From assembly GCA_012845835.1 (NCBI GenBank), contig JABAKD010000015.1, forward strand, positions 10,478,845 through 10,542,844: a stretch of DNA of 64,000 nt, read 5' to 3'. Shown here piece by piece: positions 11,101 to 18,800 of the stretch. Under the pieces are notes generated by a model. The model searched no databases and was not told the origin of the DNA. It saw only the letters and a program-made list of their open reading frames with translations. This stretch comes from Undaria pinnatifida. Lineage: Eukaryota; Sar; Phaeophyceae; Laminariales; Alariaceae. The position numbers and the translations under genes were made by a program. Numbering within the stretch: the first letter of the stretch is position 1; every line of letters starts with the position of its first letter.

Positions 11101-14100
11101 AACCGATACTTTATGTTGCTTTCTAATTATCGTGACCAGGTTTTGGAAATACTCTGCGATGAGGAAGGCTCCAGAGTGAGCACAGGGCTCTCCCGCTACT
11201 TTGGCGACTCGGTGGAGACCATCTCGGAGGCGTTGGTCAACGAGAACACCGCCAGGTCTGCCGCCCACCCTCAACCTCCTTTCCCTGGGGGTGACACGCT
11301 GCGGCAGGGCGGCGAGCGACTCCTTCTCTCCGACTTGCTAACGCCAGAACAGGTAAGACAACGGGGTTTTACGGGAGGGGAGGAGGAGGGAGGGGGGGAG
11401 GGGGGAGGCGGGGCCTGGGCGTGCTCGAATATCCCTCCATCTATCACCCCCTGGTTGTCGGGCGCTCCTACTCTACCAGTTTCTGAGTTCCCCCTCGCAG
11501 TGAGGCGAAGTCGCCGTTTTTGGCGTAGCACTTTCCTTTCACAGCAGGTTGATCAACGAAAACACGATACCTGCTAGGAAAGGGGAGCACCAACCATTGT
11601 CTTTTTTTTTGCCCTGCAAGGATCTTGGCTTGACAAAACAATGGGTGGTATACCTCTCACCCAGAACACTGATTTTGACAGAAAATGAAAGTGCCGCCCG
11701 ATGAGCAATCAATCCCATGGCCTAGGTATGCAACGAAAAATATCAGCATTGCAAAAAAATAGTTGCTAAATTCCGACCATTTTTAGTTAAGAAGCTCCGT
11801 CATTCAGAACATGTGTTTTGCCAAAAAGGGGTACAGCACCTCTGTTATCGTAGCACGCGCCACACCGCCAATTTCTGCCGCTTACCTTCTACGCCACTCG
11901 CCACAGCACGGCGGCGGTGAACAGCCACCTCCTCTCGTGTCTTGCTAGCGCCAGCACGCGTGGGACGACGACACTACCGCGATTTTTGGGTGCTTTAGAT
12001 GTTCTTTCGTTGTTTGCACTGGTTTTGTTGGAGATTCGCGGTAGATTTATCCGAGGTTTGCAGTGGGTTTGCAGTGGTTTCACAGCGCTGTGACATGGCG
12101 GCTCGCAGCTCCTTCTCTCTGACTTGCTAACGCCAGCACAGGCGGGACAACAGCATTACCGCGATTTTTGGGTGCTATATATGTTCTTTCGTTGGTTTGC
12201 AGTAATTTTAGTGTAGAATCACTGTAGGGTTTTACGAGGTTTGCATTAAGTTTACAGATTTGCAGTAGGCTTACCCCGTTCCGGCACGGCGGCGGGCAGC
12301 TGCTTCTCTCTGACCTGCTAAAGCCAGCACAGATGGGACAACGACACTACCGCGATTGGGGTGGTTTATATATGTTCTTTGATAGGTTTCCAGCTATGTT
12401 GTAGATTTACGGTTGTTTTCATGAGGTTTGCAGTAGACTTAAGAGTAGATTTCCAATAGGTTTTTAGTAGGTTAGCAGTGCCGCGTCATGGTAGCGATCA
12501 GCCCCTTCTCTCTTGATTGCTAACGCCAGTACGTGTGGGACCACGGGGTTTTGAAGAGACTTGCCGCGATCTCAGTGCTTTGTCTTCTCCGGTAGGATTA
12601 CAGGAGGTTTGCAATGCTTGTTGTGATGGGTTTTCTGTGACTATACAGCAGGCCTTCCGGGTTGCGACACGGTGTCGAGCAGCCCCTTCTCTCTTCGATA
12701 GGTTTATACGAGGTTTGCAGTAGGTTTACAGTAGGTTTACAGGTATGAAAGGTAGGCTTACAGCGCTGCGGCACGTCCGTGGGCAGCTGCTTCTCTCTGA
12801 CTTGCTAACACCAGTGTACAAGTGGAACAACGAATCGTACGAGATACCTCAAAGGTAACCGATTCTAGAGCATTCAAGATAAGAAAAAACGGACTTAACC
12901 CCTTTAGAGCCCCAAACCCCTCCCCACTCTAATTCCAGGTAAAAGGTCCCCCCAAACGGGTGTTCGAGTTGCAGAGGGATTAAGAGCGGTCAAGTCGGCT
13001 TGTGTCGTCTTGTCACGCCTTTGCTAAAACCCTAAATTACACCTGACCTGAGATGTGAGCGGCACGGAGAAAAGAGCGGCAAATCTCAGGGCTTGTCATG
13101 GGCCGATGGTGCGGACCGGGCCGACCTGAAAATTATCATGCGATGGGCTGGGCCTGGCTAGAATTTCGAAGATGTGATGGGCCGGGCTGGGCCGGGCTGC
13201 GGCTCATCATCTGAATTTTTTATGGGCGGGGCTGGGCCGTGGGTCGGGCCGCGGCCCATGGACTCGAAATTTGATCGCCGGGCCGGACCGCGCCCCACGA
13301 GATGTGGGCTTTATATGGGCCGCGCTTCCCAGCCCATGAGGCGGCCCACATGTTCTCGTGGACCGGCCCGGGCCGCGACCCATGATATATGGCGTACTGC
13401 TGACGCAATGATGACGTCGATCCGGCCCATGAGACGGCCCACGCGTTTTCGCGGGCCGACCCGGGCCGCCGCCCATGATATGTGGCGTATTCTAATCTAC
13501 AAATATAAACGGCTACGATTAGGTGTAACTATATATGAAGCAGCCATTGTAACCCAAAAATGGCGGTTCCCCTCGAAGCAGCTTCAAAAGCGAGAGATTG
13601 TATGCGGGCAAGATAGAATGTAGGGTTTGTTCTAGCGTGAAAATGGTATGCATACAAGTCTCGAAGTTATCTTTCCTCCTTCGCGTTCGCCACTTGCTGT
13701 TAATAGGCTTGTATCATATCTTGCTGTTTGCCCCTAATTTTTGTTGGAACTCCGGGTAGTTATTCCCAAATATTTGCGAGCGTAATGGATAGAATATTTC
13801 CGCTTGTACGATGCTCAACCCCGAGTGTTTTTTGTCTGCACAACCAGGTCTCGGAGAAGGAAATTGGTGAGCTATGGGCGTGGGAGCTTTTGCAATTTGC
13901 GTTGCTTGCCTTAGTCGTCTAGCCATTTGACCATTGCCATCGCATCCCTTTCGAAACGGAGTACTCTTCCTACTCCTAACAGAGACGCCTCCAACATTTG
14001 GGCGCTCAAAACGCTTTCCCCATACGTTTATCATTTCCCCCCCCCTAGGTTTCGGAGGAGGAAATTGATGAGCTGTGGCGTGTGGGAGTTCTCGACTTCT

Positions 14101-14324
14101 TGCAGAAACCGGGCGGGGGGGATGGGCCAGAAGTGGGCGGCCAAGTTATCCCCTGCGATGACGCGTACCTCTTGGCCAGGTTTGCTGTTGGCATTCGCAG
14201 TCCGCGAATAGGAAAGCTGAAGCTGGCACAGCTAAGTGGGTTCGGGTCGTGCTCGCATTGTCCCTTCCCGGCCCTCTTAGCGCGGGCCGAGGCCGCTATT
14301 TCGGCGGCCGCTGTGCCGAATTAG
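1869..14324 (+). CDS. RecQ-family ATP-dependent DNA helicase (RecQ4-like), C-terminal part, 9 exons
   Basis: Nine exons (1869-2156, 2687-2836, 4244-4432, 4806-4934, 5598-5705, 7644-7724, 8787-8891, 11140-11352, 14049-14324) total 1,539 nt. All junctions are phase 0, giving 512 codons and TAG. Seen in order: the second RecA-like lobe with YHAG, motif V (AFGMGLDK) and motif VI (QVGRAGRDG), then a helical and winged-helix-like region, a YFGD block and a C-terminal GIRSPR block. RecQ enzymes unwind DNA 3' to 5' in repair and replication. RecQ4 affinity is inferred from the lP-rs-e-Q-vGRAGRDG spacing and the absence of the zinc-binding cysteine cluster after motif VI; another RecQ subfamily is possible. 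Lobe 1 (Walker A, DEAH) is outside the window. The gene faces the WD40/EF-hand gene. Confidence 0.87.
2157..2686 (+). other. Helicase intron, G- and T-rich
   Basis: Canonical GT-AG intron (gtacgt ... ctcag). The first 270 bases are strongly G-rich with two diverged copies of a phrase around 'tttgctctgtccaca' and 'ttgctctatccacac' (2240-2270 and 2342-2362), a small local duplication. No coding signal. Confidence 0.6.
2687..2836 (+). CDS. RecQ helicase exon b: motif V, with GC donor
   Basis: Fifty codons, phase 0. Begins ETQDWF after acceptor tctcag and contains the motif V core TIAFGMGLDK and HFNLPRSPEDLAQQ. The exon must end at CAG 2836: only then does the next exon continue as VGRAGRDG to give the invariant Q-x-GRAGRDG. 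The donor is therefore gcacgt, a GC-AG intron. Using the GT four bases later would shift the frame and destroy motif VI. An echo of this exon's 3' end lies at 3868-3957. Confidence 0.9.
3868..3957 (+). pseudogene. Echo of exon b 3' end plus its GC donor
   Basis: Decayed direct copy of 2770-2855. It keeps 'acgtgcggca', 'gtttatcacttcaac' and 'ggacctcgcaca', the CAG and the GC donor (caggcacat). It lies in the intron immediately downstream of the source exon. Frame relative to the exon is broken by base changes, so it is a relic, not an alternative exon. Confidence 0.85.
4244..4432 (+). CDS. RecQ helicase exon c: motif VI
   Basis: Sixty-three codons, phase 0, acceptor gttgcag, donor gtgtgt. Opens with VGRAGRDGRRAFC, motif VI with the arginine finger that contacts ATP in this superfamily. 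It continues with DLPLLRSMIYGG and SPAAVRGLLRTVF, the helical segment after the helicase core in RecQ4-type proteins. No zinc-ligand cysteines follow, unlike BLM, WRN or bacterial RecQ. Confidence 0.9.
4806..4934 (+). CDS. RecQ helicase exon d
   Basis: Forty-three codons, phase 0, acceptor cactag, donor gtaaac. Peptide begins ELDTKDLVLKTLLAHLQ, matching the 'Ld-k-e-vl-tLL-yLe' helix after the core in RecQ4-like helicases, then EVTPYFETADVGFLDAG. Assignment rests on position, phase and this helix pattern. Confidence 0.82.
4935..5597 (+). other. Helicase intron with polypyrimidine block
   Basis: GT-AG intron. A C/T tract at 5463-5530 (runs of cct, then about 22 C) looks like a low-complexity block rather than the branch-site tract. 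Otherwise no recognisable content; the open frames over the C tract are artefacts. Confidence 0.55.
5598..5705 (+). CDS. RecQ helicase exon e, with GC donor
   Basis: Thirty-six codons, phase 0. I chose the acceptor at gggtacag 5597 because it keeps phase 0; an AG ten bases upstream would not. Peptide LLGMADAALKRKTSR, then VRVDDAADIIGIPKTQ. The last helix joins VARMLSGMSDAGLVV of the next exon, typical of a winged-helix fold. The best donor is gcgagg directly after CAG, a second GC-AG intron in this gene. The only phase-compatible GT nearby (gtcgcg) has poor consensus. Confidence 0.78.
6166..6205 (+). pseudogene. Echo of exon e, left half
   Basis: Decayed copy of 5642-5682 (shared 'gaaaccgtgcgcgtggg'). 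It is cut from its continuation at 6478 by the inverted-repeat element at 6206-6474, so the copy existed before the element inserted. Confidence 0.75.
6206..6474. mobile_element. Family M1 inverted-repeat element (MITE-like)
   Basis: Begins acgcgtgctacgg and ends acctctatcgtag-, the family's terminal inverted repeats. It contains the diagnostic internal phrases 'cccatggcctaggt', 'gttaaggacccccgtcatt' and 'ggtataccttaatacctc'. About 269 bp with no coding capacity, so non-autonomous. It splits an exon echo. Confidence 0.82.
6478..6556 (+). pseudogene. Echo of exon e, right half with donor region
   Basis: Decayed copy of about 5677-5755. 'taatcgatatcctcaagacg' matches the exon end (ataatcggcatccccaagacg), followed by 'gggcaaggcat' for the GC donor and 'cattggcgtgattttggggg' for the start of the intron. 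The GC at the donor position is kept. Confidence 0.8.
7644..7724 (+). CDS. RecQ helicase exon f: winged-helix segment
   Basis: Twenty-seven codons, phase 0, strong pyrimidine acceptor (ctctccag), donor gtgcgt. Peptide VARMLSGMSDAGLVVLGKSG then KIRARFR: a recognition-helix and beta-wing pattern as in the winged-helix part of RecQ proteins. Confidence 0.82.
7725..8786 (+). other. Helicase intron with inverted short-repeat arrays
   Basis: GT-AG intron. At 8235-8345 three to four units of about 40 bp read 'ttaagaacaccctgcggtgg' or similar. At 8465-8545 the same motif recurs on the other strand ('ctcttaaatcgagacaccca'). The two blocks face each other across about 120 bp, so this could be an element with internally repeated termini. 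The same terminus appears at 16672, 16810, 20190, 36020 and 54590. Confidence 0.6.
8787..8891 (+). CDS. RecQ helicase exon g: helical linker
   Basis: Thirty-five codons, phase 0, acceptor gagcag, donor gtgaga. VLRRPSSREEAESLVRELHQ then MALELEARELSRLDT, a charged helix. It joins VLEILCDEEGS of the next exon in phase 0. The 3' end and donor of this exon were amplified into the array that fills the following intron. Confidence 0.8.
8937..9168. repeat. GGGTC-rich inverted-repeat element (family M5)
   Basis: Core of gggtcgagtcgggtcgggt repeats, flanked by 'caaggggttttcacgggtc' on one side and 'gacccgcgatcagtggtcc...gtggaaagccctg' on the other. Related copies at 46853-47056 and 63208-63378 share the caagggcttttcac-like ends. 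No coding capacity. Confidence 0.65.
9490..10690 (+). repeat. Intronic tandem array built from exon g 3' end and its donor
   Basis: About six units with spacing 236, 234, 210 and 234 bp, starting at the phrase 'gaagcagcggcaaccca' (9496, 9704, 9940, 10174, 10384, 10618). Each unit also has 'aactcctttccttttctcg'. At unit boundaries (9909, 10143, 10353, 10588) stands a decayed copy of exon g's end: 'cagccggt-gg-cacggtga', matching 'cagccggttggatacggtga' at 8876. The GGTGAGAGCG donor is intact in three units, so the intron contains decoy 5' splice sites. Confidence 0.85.
10966..11010 (+). pseudogene. Echo of exon h 5' edge with acceptor
   Basis: 'ttcgtgaccagggtatggaaatactcggcga' style copy of 11129-11162, keeping the tgaccag acceptor and about 20 exon bases. 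It lies in the intron upstream of the source exon. Confidence 0.8.
11140..11352 (+). CDS. RecQ helicase exon h: YFGD block
   Basis: Seventy-one codons, phase 0, acceptor gaccag, donor gtaaga. VLEILCDEEGSRVSTGLSRY then FGDSVETISEAL corresponds to the RecQ 'C-r--ll-yFGe' block, followed by a proline/glycine-rich stretch and LLLSDLLTPEQ. Its 3' end seeded the 190-bp array in the next intron. Confidence 0.86.
11600..11866. mobile_element. Family M1 element, left end eroded
   Basis: Shares 'gcccgatgagcaatcaatcc', 'catggcctaggta' and 'agctccgtcattcaga', and ends at acctctgttatcgtagcacgc. The left terminus is degraded. It lies in the helicase intron. Confidence 0.7.
11900..12835 (+). repeat. Intronic tandem array built from exon h 3' end
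   Basis: Six units of about 190 bp. Each carries a copy of the exon h end, 'cttctctctgacttgctaac' (compare 'cttctctccgacttgctaac' at 11321), at about 11930, 12108, 12304, 12500, 12682 and 12788. This is followed by 'accgcgatttttgggtgct', 'atgttctttcgttggtttg' and 'gaggtttgcagtagg'. Unlike the array after exon g, the donor GT has decayed here (cacaggcggg, cacagatggg), so these copies should not splice. Confidence 0.86.
13090..13490. repeat. GGGCC-rich repeat block
   Basis: Repeats of 'gggccgggctgggccg' on the left and 'ggcccatgagacggcccac' on the right, giving an overall inverted arrangement (gggcc arms facing ggccc arms). Resembles the M5 type in design but with a different core. Non-coding; open frames across it are compositional. 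Confidence 0.55.
13843..13912 (+). pseudogene. Echo of last helicase exon, 5' edge
   Basis: 'caggtctcggagaaggaaat' then 'tggtgagctatgg' copies 14046-14078 (taggtttcggaggaggaaat, tgatgagctgtgg). It carries its own AG acceptor, upstream of the source exon. Frame is not maintained beyond about 40 bases. Confidence 0.8.
14049..14324 (+). CDS. RecQ helicase last exon with stop codon
   Basis: Ninety-one codons plus TAG, phase 0 start after cccctag. VSEEEIDELWRVGVLDFLQ, then a glycine-rich turn, IPCDDAYLLARFAVGIRSPR, KLKLAQLSGFGS, and CPFPALLARAEAAI to the end. The '-arF--GI-SPr---kL---FG----pF--ll' pattern occurs at the C terminus of several RecQ helicases. Nothing downstream suggests further exons; instead, decayed copies of this exon follow. 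Confidence 0.85.
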   Translation, partial: VSEEEIDELWRVGVLDFLQKPGGGDGPEVGGQVIPCDDAYLLARFAVGIRSPRIGKLKLAQLSGFGSCSHCPFPALLARAEAAISAAAVPN

Positions 14325-14539
14325 TAAAGATATTTCGTTGTCAGCGGTGAGTACGACGAGCAGTGATGGGAATGCTATTTTAAACTTTTTCTTCTTTTTT
14401 CCTTTTTGGTGTATCATCACCTTTACTTTCCAGCTCAACTCGTCGGATATTTTACCCTCAGCACTCTTCTGGAAATAAGCCATGGTGACATGTGCCCGAT
14501 GTAAACTATTGCAGTTACCATGCGGCAAGGACTATATTC

Positions 14540-14715
14540 GTAGTCCATGAATAGGAAGGCTGAAGCTCGCAAGCCTAGGCGGGTTTTGGGTCTTGCTCAA
14601 ACTGTCCCTTCCCGGCCCTCTTGAAGCTGGCCGAGGCGGCTACTACAGTGGCTGCTGTGCCGAGCAGTTGACGTATGTTTGGTACTGGCGGTGAATCGAC
14701 GAGCCAGTGGTAGGA
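14540..14715 (+). pseudogene. First downstream copy of last helicase exon end
   Basis: Repeats 14196-14375: 'gtccatgaataggaaggctgaagctcgcaa', 'cccttcccggccctcttgaa', 'ctgctgtgccga' and 'ggcggtgaatcgacgag'. The frame is broken (two-base indels). It includes the region past the stop codon. Confidence 0.85.
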
Positions 14716-14861
14716 TTGCTAAATGAACGCTCTATATATTATATATATATATATTCCCTCCGGCTCAACCCGTGGTAGGTTTTGCCCCCAGCGATTTTCT
14801 CGACAAGGCGTAGTGAAATGCGCGATGAATACCGCCGGTACTTTTAACGAGGCAAGGGCGG

Positions 14862-15012
14862 TAACCGCATTCCGCAAATACGCAAGTTAAGCTCGCGGCG
14901 CGTATCGGGCTTTACTCTTGTTCGCACTGTCCCTTTCCTGCCCTCTTAGAGCGCGCCGAAGCGGCTAATTCGGCCTCTGTGCCGATTCCGTGAAGCCGTT
15001 GTTGCGGGCGAA
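14862..15012 (+). pseudogene. Second downstream copy of last helicase exon end
   Basis: 'attccgcaaatacgcaagtt', 'gttcgcactgtccctttcct', 'gccctcttagagcgcgccga' and 'ctctgtgccgattccgtga' repeat 14200-14335. With the copy at 14540 this makes a decayed triplication at about 330-bp spacing beyond the stop codon. Confidence 0.82.
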
Positions 15013-15750
15013 TGCGAAGTTCTAATTATCACCGCAACAAAAACAGAGGCTCTTCTTTCCTTTCCGAGATCGCTGAAGCCGAATATAACGAGCCTCTCTT
15101 TCCCAGCCGTGAAAATACTGTTGGACACACGTTATCCAGCGCGTCTGTAACAGTCGACGCGCAGGTATACAAAAAGTTGACGTTTCCTGAAAATAAATGA
15201 GATTTCCGACACAATTGGGCTAAGGAGCACCCCGTAATTTAGAACAACAAAATAGCCAAAACGTGGTACGTCTCATGTAGCACGCGTCGATGTGCAGTTT
15301 TACAACCAAGGGTATGATCGTTTTATCACTTTTAGGGCGTTTTAAAGCCTTTTGCGGCCTTTGTGTTTTATCGGCTCGGAGCCTTTCGCGCTATAGGCAC
15401 CCTTGGAGTTCGTTAGTCCCAAGGCGCCGACCTGTCCTCATTTTTTTATACCTTGTGGTCCCTTTTTCAGTGAAGGTTTAAGACCCTTCTCGCGCGAGGG
15501 GTCTCAAGCTCGTTACTATTAATACGGAAGACCATAGTAATCAAGACCCCCGAAAGACACGAAACAAGCTATACATTCCATGTTTTTTTTTCACTAAATA
15601 TGTTTGGTTCTGATTGCTATATACGCCCCCGTGATAGAGGAAATGGGAGTACAACACTACAATACAGTAGCCTTAATCTTAAAACTCAGGGATAACTTCT
15701 CGTCAATCGCCGGGAGAATGCGTTCACCCTTTTTGGCCCGAAGAGCTCAC
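15013..15750. other. Region between the convergent genes
   Basis: No convincing exon. The helicase polyadenylation region and the 3' end of the minus-strand gene probably both fall between 14.3 and 15.7 kb. A possible minus-strand acceptor (gttacag) lies near 15146, but I could not extend it to a supported exon. Confidence 0.4.
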
Positions 15751-15830
15751 GCCCTTCCCTCGAGCTTCGAACGCCTCCCGTCCACGCAGAAGCAGTGGCG
15801 TGTCTTTTGTGTGATTCGGTGAGGGTTTCT
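15751..15830 (-). CDS. WD40/EF-hand gene, exon 20 (tentative)
   Basis: Two leading bases plus 26 codons: KPSPNHTKDTPLLLRGREAF and EARGKG. Acceptor cctgtag, donor gtgagc. The two leading bases exactly complete the single base left by exon 19. No domain recognised. Phase fit and splice sites are the only support. Confidence 0.45.
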
Positions 15831-18800
15831 CTACAGGACTTCCTATTGCCGATATAGTGTCGATGAAATCGCTTGGGGGTGAATGGAACCGGCTGTTGGT
15901 ATACTGCCGACGAAGCCATGTATTATAAGCTTGGGGTGTATCACAGACACAGGCCACCCTCTTTGCAGGTCTCTCTAGTAGGCAGGTTCACGTTGGTCAC
16001 TCACTTGTATCAGATAGGCCCTTGCATTAGTCCCGCAAGCCACGGGTAGAACCAACGCTCAACGCGTTGCGAGTCGAAGGAGCAAATGCATCGTCCTCTT
16101 GTTCCTATGCGGACATGCCTTCAAAGGCATGTGAAACCCTTGTATACCGTTTCTAGATGTTACGCCTTGCTAGACTCCCAGGGCACTACCATAACACTAG
16201 TACCAGTACCGGTACAATGTACTCAATAGTGCCGCGTCCGGTACACTGCCGGTACTATTGGCTGGCATACCGGCACGATCGGGAGACCACCATTTTACTG
16301 GGCTGTGGCGGCATTTCCGTCGTGCTGCGTCGGGCCCTAATTGCTTTACATGCCCCCGCCCCCCCCCCCTTCCCCAAAGGGCTTATGGTACGAAGACCAC
16401 CACGCTTTATCGCCGCTGTGAAAGGTCTGGCCTGCAATCCCGCTCGTGGTGCTATCGTGGCGACTCCCCGGCGCCTGCCAGGAGAGGTTTTCGATGCATG
16501 AACACAAGGATTGGTTGGCATCGTGGGTCAGACCAAGAATAACATAAACTACTCGTATGACATCTATATGTATGACCTGTTGCAGCCGGGAGCAGTTTAT
16601 CGCGTTTTGTGTACGACTTGGCCCAGCTTCGAAACAATGGTTGATGGTCCACACTACGGTGAGGTACCCGGTTTAAGAGCGTGCGCCATAGGGGAAAACG
16701 GTTAAATCGGCGTGTCACGCTTTGGGACACCTGTATTAGCACCTAGACGATACCCAATCCGAGATAAGAGTTGCACGGAGATAAGGGCGGTAGCGCTGAC
16801 CTGTTACGAGGGGCTCTTACATCGGGCACCCCGCTGTACCTCAGCGGTTTACCAGTCGTCACGAAATCAATGGTTGACGGTTCACACTTCTGGAGGACTA
16901 TAGTAATTGGGACCCACGATATACACAAAACCCTATATACTCCACTTTTAACTAACCATTGTTGGTCCTGATTACAGTGTCCCCCCGCAATATAGCTCAG
17001 CGATTGATGGTCCATATTGCAGTTGAATGGTTCATAGTCCACACTGTCAATAGCTCATTGGTTGAGTAGTCCACGCTATCTCCAAGGTTGATATTAAAGC
17101 AATTCAATGGTGACGACCCTTCGCCCTTGCTACCGCGTCATGGCATCTATTACTCCCTTTAAGACTTCAGAGACATGTAATCGCGGGAAGAAGTGACTTC
17201 ATCACAGCCTCGGCAACACGAAGCAGTAGTCGGTGGACCGACCGGACTGCAAACCAGGGAGCTGTAAGACACGCGGGCAGCATGCCGATTCTTGCACTTG
17301 TGCTCTCTTCCACAAACGGCTGATACAACGGCACTTGTCGCCGTTGAGGTCGCTATACTTTAATCAAGTCCCCGAAGGGTTAGTGAGGTGTACGACTTGG
17401 CTCAGCTTGGGCACCATGGTTGATAGCCCACACTGCTGTAATTGTAATTTTCCTAGCCAACTAGTCACTAGTCGGTGACCTTTAGTTAACTACTGTAACT
17501 CACTGCCCTAGTCTCCTATACCTGGTATGCGTGAAACCCGCACGCCTTCTTTCCTACCAGGTAAGTGTTAGTTACCGTAGGGCGCACGTCAAGGAAAATC
17601 GGAAAGCACGGGATGAAACAGACGACACACTGGACAAATCAGGATCTAGATAGTCTAAAGTAGATCCTGGACAGATCATGATGTAGATCATCTACAGTAG
17701 ATCCTGTACATATATAATGATCTAGATTCTCTACAGTAGATCCTGTTTCTGCCGTTATGAGATGCTGTGAAGGATGTGTGTATAGATAGTATAGATCCAG
17801 CCCAAGAAACGTGTGCTAGATAATGCAGATCGTACGGCTCCCACCCGGTAACATGAACTAGACGATACAGATCTTCCCTGCAAGACCCGCATCATCAAGT
17901 AGGGATCGGTCATCATCTGGCCGACGTGTGAAATAATCTAGACGTTCCCGATGAAGATGCGCCCGTCTGATAGGTTACATAGTACCAGGTATTAACATTA
18001 ATAGGATAGAGCAATGCCAAGTTTTTAATCAAATTACAATAATCACTTCCGGTTACTTACTGTCATACACACTGCCGATATTCTATTCAAATGATCAAGG
18101 TTATACCATATAGTGGCGGTTTCCTACATGCGGTAATGGGCCAGCCAACAATACCGGCATTGCACCGGACATCGGCATTATTGTGTGCAGTACCGATGCT
18201 GGTACTGTTGCGGGTTCCAGTCGTGTCAAGCTAATTTCACCGGCACTGTACCGGCAAAAGGCACTATTCAGCTGGCACGCTATAGCGAAGATGTCGGTTG
18301 ACGGTCTGGTTATGACCCGTCAAGGCGTCTTTGGACTTATCATACTAGTTTTACTGCGTGAAGTTAGTTCCTTGACGGCTGCCCGTTAAGGAGCAAGAGA
18401 AACGTCAACCCACATATTTGCTCTATAGGGAGCCCCCCATTGTAGTACCTGTCGGACCGCCACCACCGCTAATCGCGGCAGTAGCTGCAGCAGCGACTCG
18501 CGTTTCATGGATGACCTTTCGTACTTGATTGATGCGGCACCTCCTTCTCTCTCGGTTGAGCCAAAGCTGAATAAAAAAGGCATTCGATATTTACGGGGAG
18601 GGGGGGTTACGAATTTCACCGGCGGAAGCAAGGCCTAACTTTAGGTTTGGTTCGGGGGGCGGGAGGGGTGTGTGTTGGGGGGGGGGGGGTTCATGTGTTG
18701 CTGGCCGCTTGGTGAATTGGCAATTGACCACGTATTCCTTCTGAGACGGAACAACTTGTGCTTCATTGATGACCTTTCTTACTGATTCATGCGGCGCTTT

